From Mesostigma viride (lineage: Eukaryota > Streptophyta > Mesostigmatophyceae > Mesostigmatales > Mesostigmataceae), in assembly GCA_009746045.1 (NCBI GenBank), contig RPFO01000078.1, forward strand, positions 1,275,107 through 1,335,106: a stretch of 60,000 bases of DNA, given 5' to 3'. Both the position numbers and the translations under genes were made by a program. The notes under the pieces are model-generated. The model was not told where the DNA came from, made no database searches, and saw only the letters and a program-made list of their open reading frames with translations. Below, piece by piece: positions 1-12,821 of this stretch. Each line of letters starts with the position of its first letter. Position 1 is the stretch's first letter.

Positions 1-86
1 CGTGTACACACTGGGCCGACATAAGACAGGAATCAGCATCCAGAGCAGCTCGGTTTGGCTTGCAACGACCCGGTCCGATTGCTATT

Positions 87-91
87 TTACA
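87..91 (-). promoter_or_regulatory. Possible poly(A) signal TGTAA
   Basis: TGTAA, read on the minus strand, lies about 115 nt downstream of the TAA stop at 206-208. TGTAA is the usual poly(A) signal of chlorophyte green algae. It is a five-base motif and can occur by chance. Its value is only that it sits where the 3' UTR of the proposed exon would end. The rest of 1-205 shows no coding potential. Confidence 0.3.
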
Positions 92-205
92 CAGTGAAGT
101 TTTGGTACCATACTGGTTTCAAACACCAACCCCTCTTCCAGATATAATAGATATGGGATGGAAAATATTGGTACCCACTCACTTGTTCTAGACTACTAAG
201 GCCAC

Positions 206-424
206 TTACTTTAGATAAGACCGTAGCAAAGGGACGGGGGCGCTATCTAGCTGACCGCTGCGGTACAAGTCTGCCAGCTGTGACGCGACATCATTTGCCA
301 CCGCAACAGCAGGGTCAGCCACCGGCGTGGCATCCCCCTGGTCCTCTTCTGCTGCTGCCACCGTAACAGTGACCGCCTCAGGTGCTGGCTCGGGAGCGCT
401 GGCTTTTTTCTCTAGCTTTGTTTT
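206..424 (-). CDS. Possible C-terminal exon of an unidentified protein
   Basis: A minus-strand reading frame preceded by a splice-acceptor-like sequence (tgcgcaccAG|AAAACAAAG) ends at TAA 206-208. The exon would encode 72 residues: a Lys/Ala/Pro/Glu-rich start, then a helical C-terminus ending DSAPVPLLRSYLK. That ending resembles the short 'V..L+.YL+' helices of SAP-like C-terminal motifs, but I cannot assign a family. The composition is Ala-rich and GC3-rich, like the coding exons of the helicase gene at the other end of the window. Upstream exons would lie at higher coordinates, across or beyond the (GGGTT)n satellite, and I did not find them. It could equally be a chance open frame. Confidence 0.33.
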   Translation of the reverse strand, partial: KTKLEKKASAPEPAPEAVTVTVAAAEEDQGDATPVADPAVAVANDVASQLADLYRSGQLDSAPVPLLRSYLK

Positions 425-544
425 CTGGTGCGCAGTGCATAGGAGACATGCGGTGCATGGGGGCATACGACCTTGGGGGGTCCTCGAGGTAAGTGTGGGC
501 CAAGCGGTGACTCGCAGCACAGCGCACGAGATGTCGAAAACCAC

Positions 545-921
545 AAGATGCGTGGCAAGGGACGTGATTGATTAGATGACATGGGTGGCTATATGGATAG
601 CAACATGCACGGATTGGCCAGGTGGGTGGCCCACTGTCCCTTCGCAGGCACGGTCATGGCTGGTGCATGGGCAGGAGGGGCAAGTGGCGGAATACGGCAA
701 GGGGGAATAGGTGAGGGAGGAAGACATGCCCAAATAGGCAAGAAGGTGGGAAGGGCAAAGGGGTAAAGCATATGGGGGAGGGCCAGGTGGGAAGAAGGGC
801 AGGGGGCTGGAAACAGCGCGAAAAGGGGGATAAGAGCTAGAGGAGAAGGGGGGAGGATCTCCTAGTTGTAGAACCAAGGGGGTGCAAAGTGGGTGGGACG
901 GGGTGGCAAGAAGGGGTAGCG
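545..921. other. Purine-rich unassigned sequence
   Basis: No gene is visible. From about 650 to 920 the plus strand is strongly purine-biased (runs such as GGAGGGGCAAG and GGGGGAGGGCC). It grades into the G/T satellite that follows. Open frames here overlap one another on both strands and have biased composition, so they are not credible genes. If the exon at 206-424 is real, this would be intron. Confidence 0.4.
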
Positions 922-2098
922 AGTTGAGTTGGGTTGGGTTGGGTTGGGTTGGGTTGGGTTGGGTTGGGTTGGGTTGGGTTGGGTTGGGTTGGGTTGGGTT
1001 GGGTTGGGTTGGGTTGGGTTGGGTTGGGTTGGGTTGTTGGGTTGGGTTGGGTTGGGTTGGGTTGGGTTGGGTTGGGTTGGGTTGGGTTGGGTTGGGTTGG
1101 GTTGGGTTGGGTTGGGTTGGGTTGGGTTGGGTTGGGTTGGGTTGGGTTGGGTTGGGTTGGGTTGGGTTGGGTTGGGTTGGGTTGGGTTGGGTTGGGTTGG
1201 GTTGGGTTGGGTTGGGTTGGGTTGGGTTGGGTTGGGTTGGGTTGGGTTGGGTTGGGTTGGGTTGGGTTGGGTTGGGTTGGGTTGGGTTGGGTTGGGTTGG
1301 GTTGGGTTGGGTTGGGTTGGGTTGGGTTGGGTTGGGTTGGGTTGGGTTGGGTTGGGTTGGGTTGGGTTGGGTTGGGTTGGGTTGGGTTGGGTTGGGTTGG
1401 GTTGGGTTGGGTTGGGTTGGGTTGGGTTGGGTTGGGTTGGGTTGGGTTGGGTTGGGTTGGGTTGGGTTGGGTTGGGTTGGGTTGGGTTGGGTTGGGTTGG
1501 GTTGGGTTGGGTTGGGTTGGGTTGGGTTGGGTTGGGTTGGGTTGGGTTGGGTTGGGTTGGGTTGGGTTGGGTTGGGTTGGGTTGGGTTGGGTTGGGTTGG
1601 GTTGGGTTGGGTTGGGTTGGGTTGGGTTGGGTTGGGTTGGGTTGGGTTGGGTTGGGTTGGGTTGGGTTGGGTTGGGTTGGGTTGGGTTGGGTTGGGTTGG
1701 GTTGGGTTGGGTTGGGTTGGGTTGGGTTGGGTTGGGTTGGGTTGGGTTGGGTTGGGTTGGGTTGGGTTGGGTTGGGTTGGGTTGGGTTGGGTTGGGTTGG
1801 GTTGGGTTGGGTTGGGTTGGGTTGGGTTGGGTTGGGTTGGGTTGGGTTGGGTTGGGTTGGGTTGGGTTGGGTTGGGTTGGGTTGGGTTGGGTTGGGTTGG
1901 GTTGGGTTGGGTTGGGTTGGGTTGGGTTGGGTTGGGTTGGGTTGGGTTGGGTTGGGTTGGGTTGGGTTGGGTCTGGTTGGGTCTGGTTGGGTCTGGTTGG
2001 GTCTGGTTGGGTTGGGTCGGGTCGGGTTAGGTCGGGTCGGGTGGGGTGGGTGGTTGGGGTGGGATGGGTTGGGTTGGGTAGGGTTGGGCGGGGTTGGG
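922..2098. repeat. (GGGTT)n pentanucleotide satellite
   Basis: Roughly 210 tandem GGGTT units run almost without interruption from about 926 to 1970. There is a single phase slip (GTTGGG) near 1033-1040. The array then decays into GGGTCTGGTT variants and G-rich GGGTCGGG / GGGTTAGG forms up to about 2098. The plus strand contains essentially no C or A for a kilobase. The long open frames on both strands (repeats of V-G-L-G-W or P-T-Q-P-N) follow from a period-5 repeat without stop codons and are not genes. Confidence 0.97.
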
Positions 2099-3981
2099 GT
2101 GACGTGGAGGGGGGGGGGGGAAGGGAGCAATTGGAAATGGCCTATGTGAATGTGGTGGGCAGGGGCCACGGCATTATCGTTTGTGCAATCTAGAAATATT
2201 GTAGGTTGGCGTGGGCTAGCTTAGTCCCATAGTTCTAGGGGAGATGGACCCTACATTGCCAGTAGTGGGCTGGCTCCATCCCTTCTTCCTGTCCCTTCTT
2301 CCTGCGGCCACAACAAACATGCTTTGCAACAGATGAGCGCTAATATCATTAACAGCATAGCAACAAGAGCTGTGTGATGAAGAAGTAAGAAAGCAGTGAA
2401 GTGTCCTCAATATATGTGTAGACCTTTTACAAAGCCCTACACTATTGCCCAATCACTGCTGTTTGAACGGGTAGGGGAAAGCTCACTTGGCTGCTAAGAA
2501 GGTCCAGGAAATGGGTAGGCCTCGCACACAGGATTACGCAACACACGATTAGTCCCAAATTACATCCAATGTGGCTCTCCATCTGTGTTGCAGATGGGTT
2601 ACCCATCCTCAAAATGCAGCTAGCAGCCCGTGCACCACTGCGCCCCAAACAGCAGTGCACGCATAGCCTAACTACCGAAAGTATAACAGGCATTCAAGGG
2701 CACTTTAAATAATGTGCCCGAAATGCCTGCCATTGCATCCCTGTGTACAACACGAACTACGGACACTGCATTCAGTCTAATGAATCTATGTCGGACAGAT
2801 ATGATGTGTATATCAATAAGTTGCTCAAGAAGCAGCTTACTACAGGCTCCTCTTGCTGTACAATGTTCGAGCCCGGGTAAACTGTCAACAGTTTTCCGCG
2901 CCAAAAGGACATTCTAGCCGGATAATGTACCAAACCTCAACAGAAATCACTTGTACAACAAACACACCTTATTTTTCTCGGCAGCGCTACCATCCACAGC
3001 AGTCGACTTTCGGGCACGAGAGGACATACTGGCGTTTGAAATGTTTGGCAGGCAGTAAGCTCGTCTTTTGAAGCTGCCAACACGTAGACAACGCATCGTC
3101 GAGTTGCGTTGAGGAATCGTCACATTGCGTTTCGTAAAACACCCCCAAAATGGAAAAAGGAACGGGGTCGGCTTCCTGCGGCAAGAATACGGCTATTTGT
3201 CCCTGCTGCAACAGAATGACTAACTACAGGCAACAATTCCGCAAGTAGCGTGCATTCTCCAAAGAAACCATACCGGATAGTCGGATAGGCTCTAGCAATT
3301 AAGTCGCTGCCATGAGAGCCGGCAGAACTCGGGATACCGCTCGAGAAGGATACGCTCCTCGCCGCGAAAGTCGCGGGGACTGTTGCAAAGAAGTTTCGTA
3401 ATGAGAAAAGAGACCTCATGCGGCTGTCATCTACTTACAAGGCCAACTAAATGGCCACCACACCCGCAACTGACCAACGTGGGTTCGTTATTCCCGCGAC
3501 GAGGTACAGTCTATTCACCGTCACCGCGCACCGCACGCATTCACTTCGACCGGGAAGTTTTCCCGCCAAGAACACAACGTGAGATCCTGGGAGATGCCAG
3601 AATGTACTGTACAGTACAACTTACGTTCCCACTTGTCTCTGGGACTCGCGCATTATATTACAACAACTGTAACTACCTGCAGAGATAGGCCGGCGCGGCC
3701 CGGTTGCAGTGCGCGAATGCTGCAACCCAACTCACGCCCTTCAAACACGTGGCTTGCTGGTGTGGTGCAGTAGCGTTCGCGACAGCGAAACGTTACTGTG
3801 AAGTCATGTGACCTTCGAATTTGACAGGCTTTCATGTCTGTTGACAGCTCCTGTGTTCCGCCCGCAAACGTAGAAATGTGTTGTGTAATTAGCCGGACCT
3901 CCATGGTTGGACAGTTTACGACGATTGCCCTAGGTCGGAAGGCATCTCACCTCAGATACCACCGATCATGGCGGTCGCGAG
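2099..3981. other. Unassigned sequence with two weak exon candidates
   Basis: No recognisable gene. Two minus-strand starts are worth recording. (1) ATG at 3417-3419 opens a frame whose first 26 residues are rich in Arg/Ser/Phe and lack acids (MRSLFSLRNFFATV...), like a mitochondrial presequence, with a GTATGG donor-like site after 3274. (2) ATG at 3025-3027 opens a 20-codon basic segment (MSSRARKSTAVDG...) followed by a GTGTGT donor-like site at 2966-2967. I could not find convincing following exons for either. The 3' end is the target site of the Gypsy element. Confidence 0.3.
3977..3981. repeat. Target-site duplication GCGAG (left copy)
   Basis: GCGAG immediately precedes the 5' LTR and is repeated at 30343-30347 immediately after the 3' LTR. 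This 5-bp duplication is the size made by Ty3/Gypsy integrases. It shows that the 26.4 kb between the two copies is one integration event plus later internal insertions. Confidence 0.9.
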
Positions 3982-4577
3982 TGTTACGTCCCGGCCCCGC
4001 TTTTGGTCGGACGTAACAATGGAATAAATTACCAATTAAGGCAGTTTGGCCTGTTGTAATGGTTTGTATGGATTTTGGTTATTGTGTGAATTGGACTAGT
4101 TATTTTGGTTCTAGGTTGACCTTTTAGGGGCCGGCGCAGTGGCGCCGCGCCAGTTCTGGGTTCGTCTGTAGTTTTATGCGTGCGGATCCTGTAGTTGAGG
4201 GTCGATGTCGGCCCGGATCCTACGTGGAATGATTGACTTGGATTGTTCTAGAAGGATTGGCGTTGTATCTGCGCCGCAACCGACCTAGGTTAAATTAGTC
4301 CAAGGACGAGAGTCTCGTCCTCTTGGTTTGATGAATGTTAAGTGCGAAAACGCCTTAATCACATTGAGCCTGGGGCAATTATCCATTTGTAATTGGTATT
4401 GCTAGCCAATATAAGTGTGTACAGTTAGCTTGGCATCACGCCGCGGTGCCAGATATCTCACGACTCACGTCGTGAAGCGCAATCTACATTAGGCCACCTT
4501 GAATTTATCCTAATTCCGGCAAGGAGGATCTTTCGCTACGTAGCTCAGGCTAGGTGTGTCTGGGCCAAGACGTAACA
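3982..4577 (+). repeat. 5' LTR of the old Gypsy element
   Basis: 596 bp, TG...CA ends with extended inverted termini (TGTTACGTC / GACGTAACA). It contains a TATAAGTG box near 4411 just after a CCAAT-like stretch, which probably sets the transcription start about 30 nt downstream. Two conserved palindromes are present: GGACGAGAGTCTCGTCC near 4303 and a TCACGAC/GTCGTGA hairpin near 4460. The same blocks occur in every other LTR of this family in the window. Confidence 0.93.
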
Positions 4578-4578
4578 C

Positions 4579-4596
4579 TGGTTATCGGAGGAAATG
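4579..4596 (+). promoter_or_regulatory. Primer-binding site of the old Gypsy element
   Basis: TGGTTATCGGAGGAAATG begins one nucleotide after the 5' LTR and starts with TGG, complementary to a tRNA CCA end. The identical 18-mer occupies the same place in the sister element (26529-26546, minus strand). I could not match it with confidence to a named tRNA. Confidence 0.75.
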
Positions 4597-5048
4597 TGCT
4601 GGAGAGGTCAGCTAACTCTCGCGGAGAGGGTTAGGGAGGCCAATTAGGATACCAAGGCGGAGCTTGGCGTAGATAGAGGTTTCGGATTCATCTATTGCCC
4701 ACAGGTCGGCGGCCAGCCCGTAAGGGAGTCAACGACGATCTAGGAAGCAAGTGATTAGTCTGGGATACTCGGCGGGGCCAGCCATGGTCCTGTGGTGAGG
4801 TGCTGTCAACGATAGCGTCCATTTCCCCTGTTTTCAACGACCCCTAGTGGCGGCCAGGGCTTGCCTTCAACGACACCAGGTGGCGGCCAGCTCAGGGGTG
4901 ATTAACGTCATTGACGATGGTACGTCCCCTAGTTTAGATTTATTCCTTTATAAGCTATGCCTGCGGAAGGCTAGCTTGCGAGCTCGCCTTCTCTCCGGGA
5001 CCGCACGCGTAGGGGGTTTATGTTAAACGTTGTACCCTCTATAGTAGG
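4597..5048 (+). other. Untranslated leader of the old Gypsy element
   Basis: No ORF. It contains four copies of TCAACGA(C/T), at about 4728, 4806, 4834 and 4865, two of them in a near-duplicate context beside GTGGCGGCCAG. The same heptamer is repeated in the leader of the sister element, so it is a conserved element feature. Packaging or dimerisation of the RNA is a guess. Confidence 0.5.
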
Positions 5049-5049
5049 T

Positions 5050-5786
5050 ACTGATCAGACACTCCGCAAAGGTGAAAACCTTTGCGTTCAGTGCCAGGCC
5101 GCGGAAAACGCGGAAAATGCGATCTGCAAATGAATCCGACCGGAATCGAACTGGGGACCTCTCGCACCAATTTTGCTGACTATAGGACGGACGTCTCCGG
5201 ATACCATGGCATCGCCAACTTACACCTACAGTCATCCGCAAAAGTTCTCCTGTCCGGGGAGTGATGCAAGCCTTTCGGATTTGGTACTAGATAAATCACT
5301 CGAGATCTGTGTGTAGGAGTACTACACACGTGTCTGCACGCGAGACTTGTTCAGTCTCGCACCGTGAGACGGGCTGAACACGGCTGAATCCTTCTTTTTT
5401 AGTAGAAGGGGGCGTAGCCGGTACTATCGAAATCAGCCAAGCGTATATACTGATCAGACACTCCGCAAAGGTGAAAACCTTTGCGTTCAGTGCCAGGCCG
5501 CGGAAAACGCGGAAAACGCGATCTGCAAATGAATCCGACCGGAATCGAACTGGGGACCTCTCGCACCAATTTTGCTGACTATAGGACGGACGTCTCCGGA
5601 TACCATGGCATCGCCAACTTACACCTACAGTCATCCGCAAAAGTTCTCCTGTCCGGGGAGTGATGCAAGCCTTTCGGATTTGGTACTAGATAAATCACTC
5701 GAGATCTGTGTGTAGGAGTACTACACACGTGTCTGCACGCGAGACTTGTTCAGTCTCGCACCGTGAGACGGGCTGAACACGGCTGA
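5050..5786. mobile_element. Direct-repeat element with tRNA-like core
   Basis: Two copies of a 341-bp sequence (5049-5389 and 5448-5788) differ at one base and flank a 58-bp spacer. The whole is bordered by a 9-bp direct repeat, ATAGTAGGT (5041-5049 and 5787-5795). The sister Gypsy element lacks it at the corresponding place, so it is an insertion. Each copy carries strong hairpins: CGCAAAGG/CCTTTGCG, CCGCG/CGCGG and GTGTGTAG/CTACACAC. On the minus strand each has a B-box-like AGTTCGATTCC with imperfect tRNA-like arms. It could be a TRIM-type miniature LTR element (the spacer includes AGAAGGGGG) or a dimeric tRNA-derived SINE. No protein is encoded. Confidence 0.6.
5130..5205 (-). other. Degenerate tRNA-like segment, copy 1
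   Basis: Read on the minus strand, CAGTTCGATTCC resembles a T-arm/B box, and GTATCCG can pair with CGGATTC at 6 of 7 positions like an acceptor stem. The T and anticodon stems contain mismatches, so this is not expected to be a functional tRNA. The second copy lies at about 5529-5604. Confidence 0.3.
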
Positions 5787-5795
5787 ATAGTAGGT

Positions 5796-6683
<888 letters not shown>

Positions 6684-6724
6684 GGGGAGGTGTTGCCTGC
6701 AGTGTAAGGTACTGGTACGAGCAC

Positions 6725-9594
<2,870 letters not shown>

Positions 9595-9605
9595 TAGCCT
9601 TACCC

Positions 9606-12600
9606 ATGGGATTGGGCCCCGGGGTAGATGATAGGGTAGAGAAATCAGATAGTAGTCCTGACGCGGAGTCAATTAGATTAGAGGTAGACGTCAATAACGT
9701 GGCTTCCGGCTCAGACGCGGCCACCCAACCGGCGCGTGTATCTCAATTAGGAGGTTCGCGACATTTATTTCTTTTTAGTGGAGGGTTATTGGTTCCTCCC
9801 ACCGTCCTTGATCCGTATTTGAAGGAGAAGACGGTCATGGACGTGAAGTTTTTGGTCGACACCGGCGCCTCCACGTCCTTCATCAACGAGGCCCTGGTGC
9901 GCCGGCTGGGTCTGACCCCACGGCCGCACAACACGGCAGTGCATGTGACCTATTCGGATGGCCGGCGACACCAATCGCCAGGCCTGGCAGACATCAAGGG
10001 CATGCTGCAAGGCACGCCGGTGGACTTGGCGGCGACCATTGCGCCGCTGGGCGCTGCAGACATCATCATTGGGGTGGACTGGTTGGACAAGCAGGATGTA
10101 GACATCAGTGTACGCCGACGAGTAGTCTGGTTTCCGGATGGATCCTTTTGGTGCCCCGACAGTGAGTACACGGGGCACAGGCCGCCGAGGTGCATAACAT
10201 TACACACGAGCGCTCGGCGGACGAGCCTCGACCAGCGTCCCAGATCCTGATGAGTAGCAAGACGCTGGCACGCCAGCTTCGGAAGGGCAAGGAGTATGCA
10301 ATGTACCGTATAGACCTGGATAGCACTCAGGCCATGCTCAACGAGATCGGCGTCGGCTTCACTCCGGACGAGCTGGCCGGCGGTTCAACGCCGTCTTGGA
10401 GAAGCGCGCTACTCTCTTCGCGGACCGCACACCCCAGTTCCCTCCCCATCGCTCGGTGCTACACCGTATCCAGGTACAGGAGGGTTCCGGGCCGACAGCG
10501 TCCCCCGTGTACCGCATGGGTCCAGTCGAGCTGGTGGAGCTCAAGAAGATCCTCATTTCGCTGCTCGACGCCGGGCTCATTGAGCCAAGCAACAGCCCTT
10601 TCTCAGCAGGCGTGCTGATCGTTCCCAAGCCTGGGGGCAAGTGGCGTTTGGTGACTGACTACCGGAAGCTGAACGCCATCACTGTCAAGTCCCGATATCC
10701 CCTACCGAGGATCGACGACATCTTCAACCGTGTCCAAGAGGCTACGTGCTTCACCGTCATCGACTGTGCGGACGGGTTTTGGCAGTTGCGCATCGCGCCG
10801 GAGGACTGCCACAAGACCGCGTTCGCCACGCCCTTCGGCCACTACCAGTTTCGGGTGGAGGCAATGGGCCTGTGTAATTCGCCTGCATCTTTCCAGATGT
10901 TGATGAACGACATCCTCCGTCCGGTGATGGGCACGGCCCACCTGCCGCAGGTCTCCAAGGATCTTACGGACCCGCAGAAGGGGGCGCGCCCACCATGGAC
11001 CTACAAGCGCACGTGCGCGCTGGCGTACCTGGACGACATTCTGGTGTACTCCAGGACGTTCGAGGAGCACCTGGAGGATGTTGACGCAGTGCTGCAGATC
11101 ATGGAAGACGAGCACCCCACAGTCTTCTCAGAATTCGTCAACCTGGCGAGGACGGATGCGGAGGACTCGGCCGAGGACGCGTTCACAGTTACGTCGGACC
11201 TAGAGACGATGATCAGTCGTTTCACGGTCACGGAAGAAGCGGCGCTCGAGGCCATCAGGGCACATCCCCAGCAGATGGGCGCTTTCCCTTGCAAGTTCCA
11301 GGAAGGGCGCCTGTTTGTGGGTGTTCAGCCGGGGCCGGGAATGGCGGCTGTACGTCCCTGAGCTGTGTAGAGCTGCCTTGCTCCACGAGCTCCATGACTC
11401 CCTCCTAGGCGGACATCAAGGAAGTCACCGTCTCCTTCCCCGGGCCCGCAAGCATTTCTACTGGCCAGGGATGAAGGAGTATATTGAGACGTATGTGCGC
11501 CAGTGCCCCTCGTGCCAGATCATGAAGTCCAGGAACACGGGCTCTCAAGCCGTCCCTAAGACGTTACCTGATCCGATGGGTCCGTGGGACTCCATCATGA
11601 TGGATTTCATTGGCCCATTCAAGAAGACGAAGAACGGCAACAGAATGGTCTTGGTGTTCGTGGACCGACTGACGCGTATGTGTCATCTGGCCCCCTGCCC
11701 TGTCGACCTCACGGCGGAAGGGTGTGCCAAGCTATACCTTACCCACGTGTTCCGGTTCCACGGGCTCAGCCGACAGTTCATCTCTGACCGCGACAAACTC
11801 TTCACTGCTAAATTCTGGCAGGAGTTCTTCGAGCGGTTGGGCACCAAGGTGTCACTGGGCACGGCCTACCACAGCTCATCGTCGCACCTGGTGGAGCGGT
11901 TGAACCGTACGGTGCAAGAAACCATGCGCCACTACACCGACGCGGTGGGCAGCAATTGGGAGGAACTCCTGGGCTTGGTGGAATTTTCACTGAATAATGC
12001 CCCCCAGGCCGCTCACGGATTCACTCCCTTCTTCCTTAACTCCGGCCGACATCCCCTCACGCCGACCGACTTGCTCCTGAGTACAGAACGTGGTGAGGAC
12101 CAGGTCAGACGGGATACCCTGCAAGGGGTCGATCGGCTGCTGCAGCATATGCACCAGGCGCATAACAGCGCAGTTCAGGGTTATCGCGCAGCGGCAGAAC
12201 GGTACATGGCTAGGACAGCAGGAAAGCGGGATGCTCGGGCGCCGCCCATCGAGGTGGGCGACTGGGTCCTGGTGGAGGGCCCGCAGATTGGACGATTTTC
12301 GCACAAGGTGGAGAAGGAGTTGAAGACTAAGCTTCGCCCCATGTTCCTGGGCCCCTACAAGGTCCTCGCCAAGTTTGACGAGGTCATGTTCCAGGTGGAC
12401 ATTCCAGTGTCATGGAACCTCACGTCCAACCGGTTCCATCGTGACCAGCTCAAGTTGTATCACCAGAACACCATCCAGGGCCGGGTCAATCCCCCAGCCC
12501 CTCTGGAGTTCAATCCTGACACGGGGGAACAGGAGGATGAGGTTGCTGAGATTGTGGGACACCGGGATGTCAAGCGGGGACGCGGGGTCCAGCGACAATA

Positions 12601-12718
12601 CCGGGTGCGATGGCGATTCGCGCAACATGAGTCTGAGGACTCCTGGCGCACCGCTACTGAGTTAGCTGGGTGCGCCCGTTTACTAGAAGCGTACAAGAAG
12701 ACGCACCAGCTGCGTTAG
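9606..12718 (+). pseudogene. pol: pol of the old Gypsy element (RNase H deleted, frameshifted)
   Basis: Protease with FLVDTGASTSF (about 9850-9880). Reverse transcriptase with KWRLVTDYRKLNAI and the catalytic AYLDDILVYS box (about 11023-11052). Integrase with an HHCC zinc domain (...HFYWPGMKEYIETYV, CPSC) and a DDE core (MDFIGPF, ISDRDKLF, LVERLNRT). A C-terminal chromodomain (about 12535-12700, QRQYRVRWRFAQHESEDSWR) marks it as a chromovirus. Frames shift near 10170, 10380 and 11330. After MEDEH at about 11115 the sequence jumps to PTVFSEF, so roughly 1.0 kb holding RNase H is missing compared with the sister (about 20498-21520). The element cannot complete reverse transcription on its own. 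Confidence 0.92.
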
Positions 12719-12786
12719 CAGGCTACATACGGTACAGCGGTGTAGAGCGAAAGTGGTGTGTGAGCTGGGTACTAGGTACACGCCGA

Positions 12787-12821
12787 CTAACGCCCTGGTA
12801 TTTTGTGTGTGGTCTATGCAG
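12787..12821 (+). promoter_or_regulatory. Candidate branch point and 3' splice site before ORF3
   Basis: CTAAC (12787-12791) lies 31 nt before a T/G-rich stretch ending TATGCAG at 12821. The sister element keeps the arrangement (CTAAT, then GTGCAG ending at 18801 on the minus strand). Downstream coding similarity begins right after the AG in both copies, which fits expression of ORF3 from a spliced RNA. Confidence 0.4.

Noticed and set aside
862-2193. Long ORFs of 382-435 codons on both strands across the GGGTT array
   Set aside because: A pentanucleotide repeat without stops is open in several frames at once. The peptides are five-residue repeats and are not evidence of coding.
5130-5205. 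Functional tRNA gene in the 341-bp repeats
   Set aside because: Only the B-box region and a partial acceptor pairing are convincing. The T and anticodon stems have mismatches, so I describe it as tRNA-like only.
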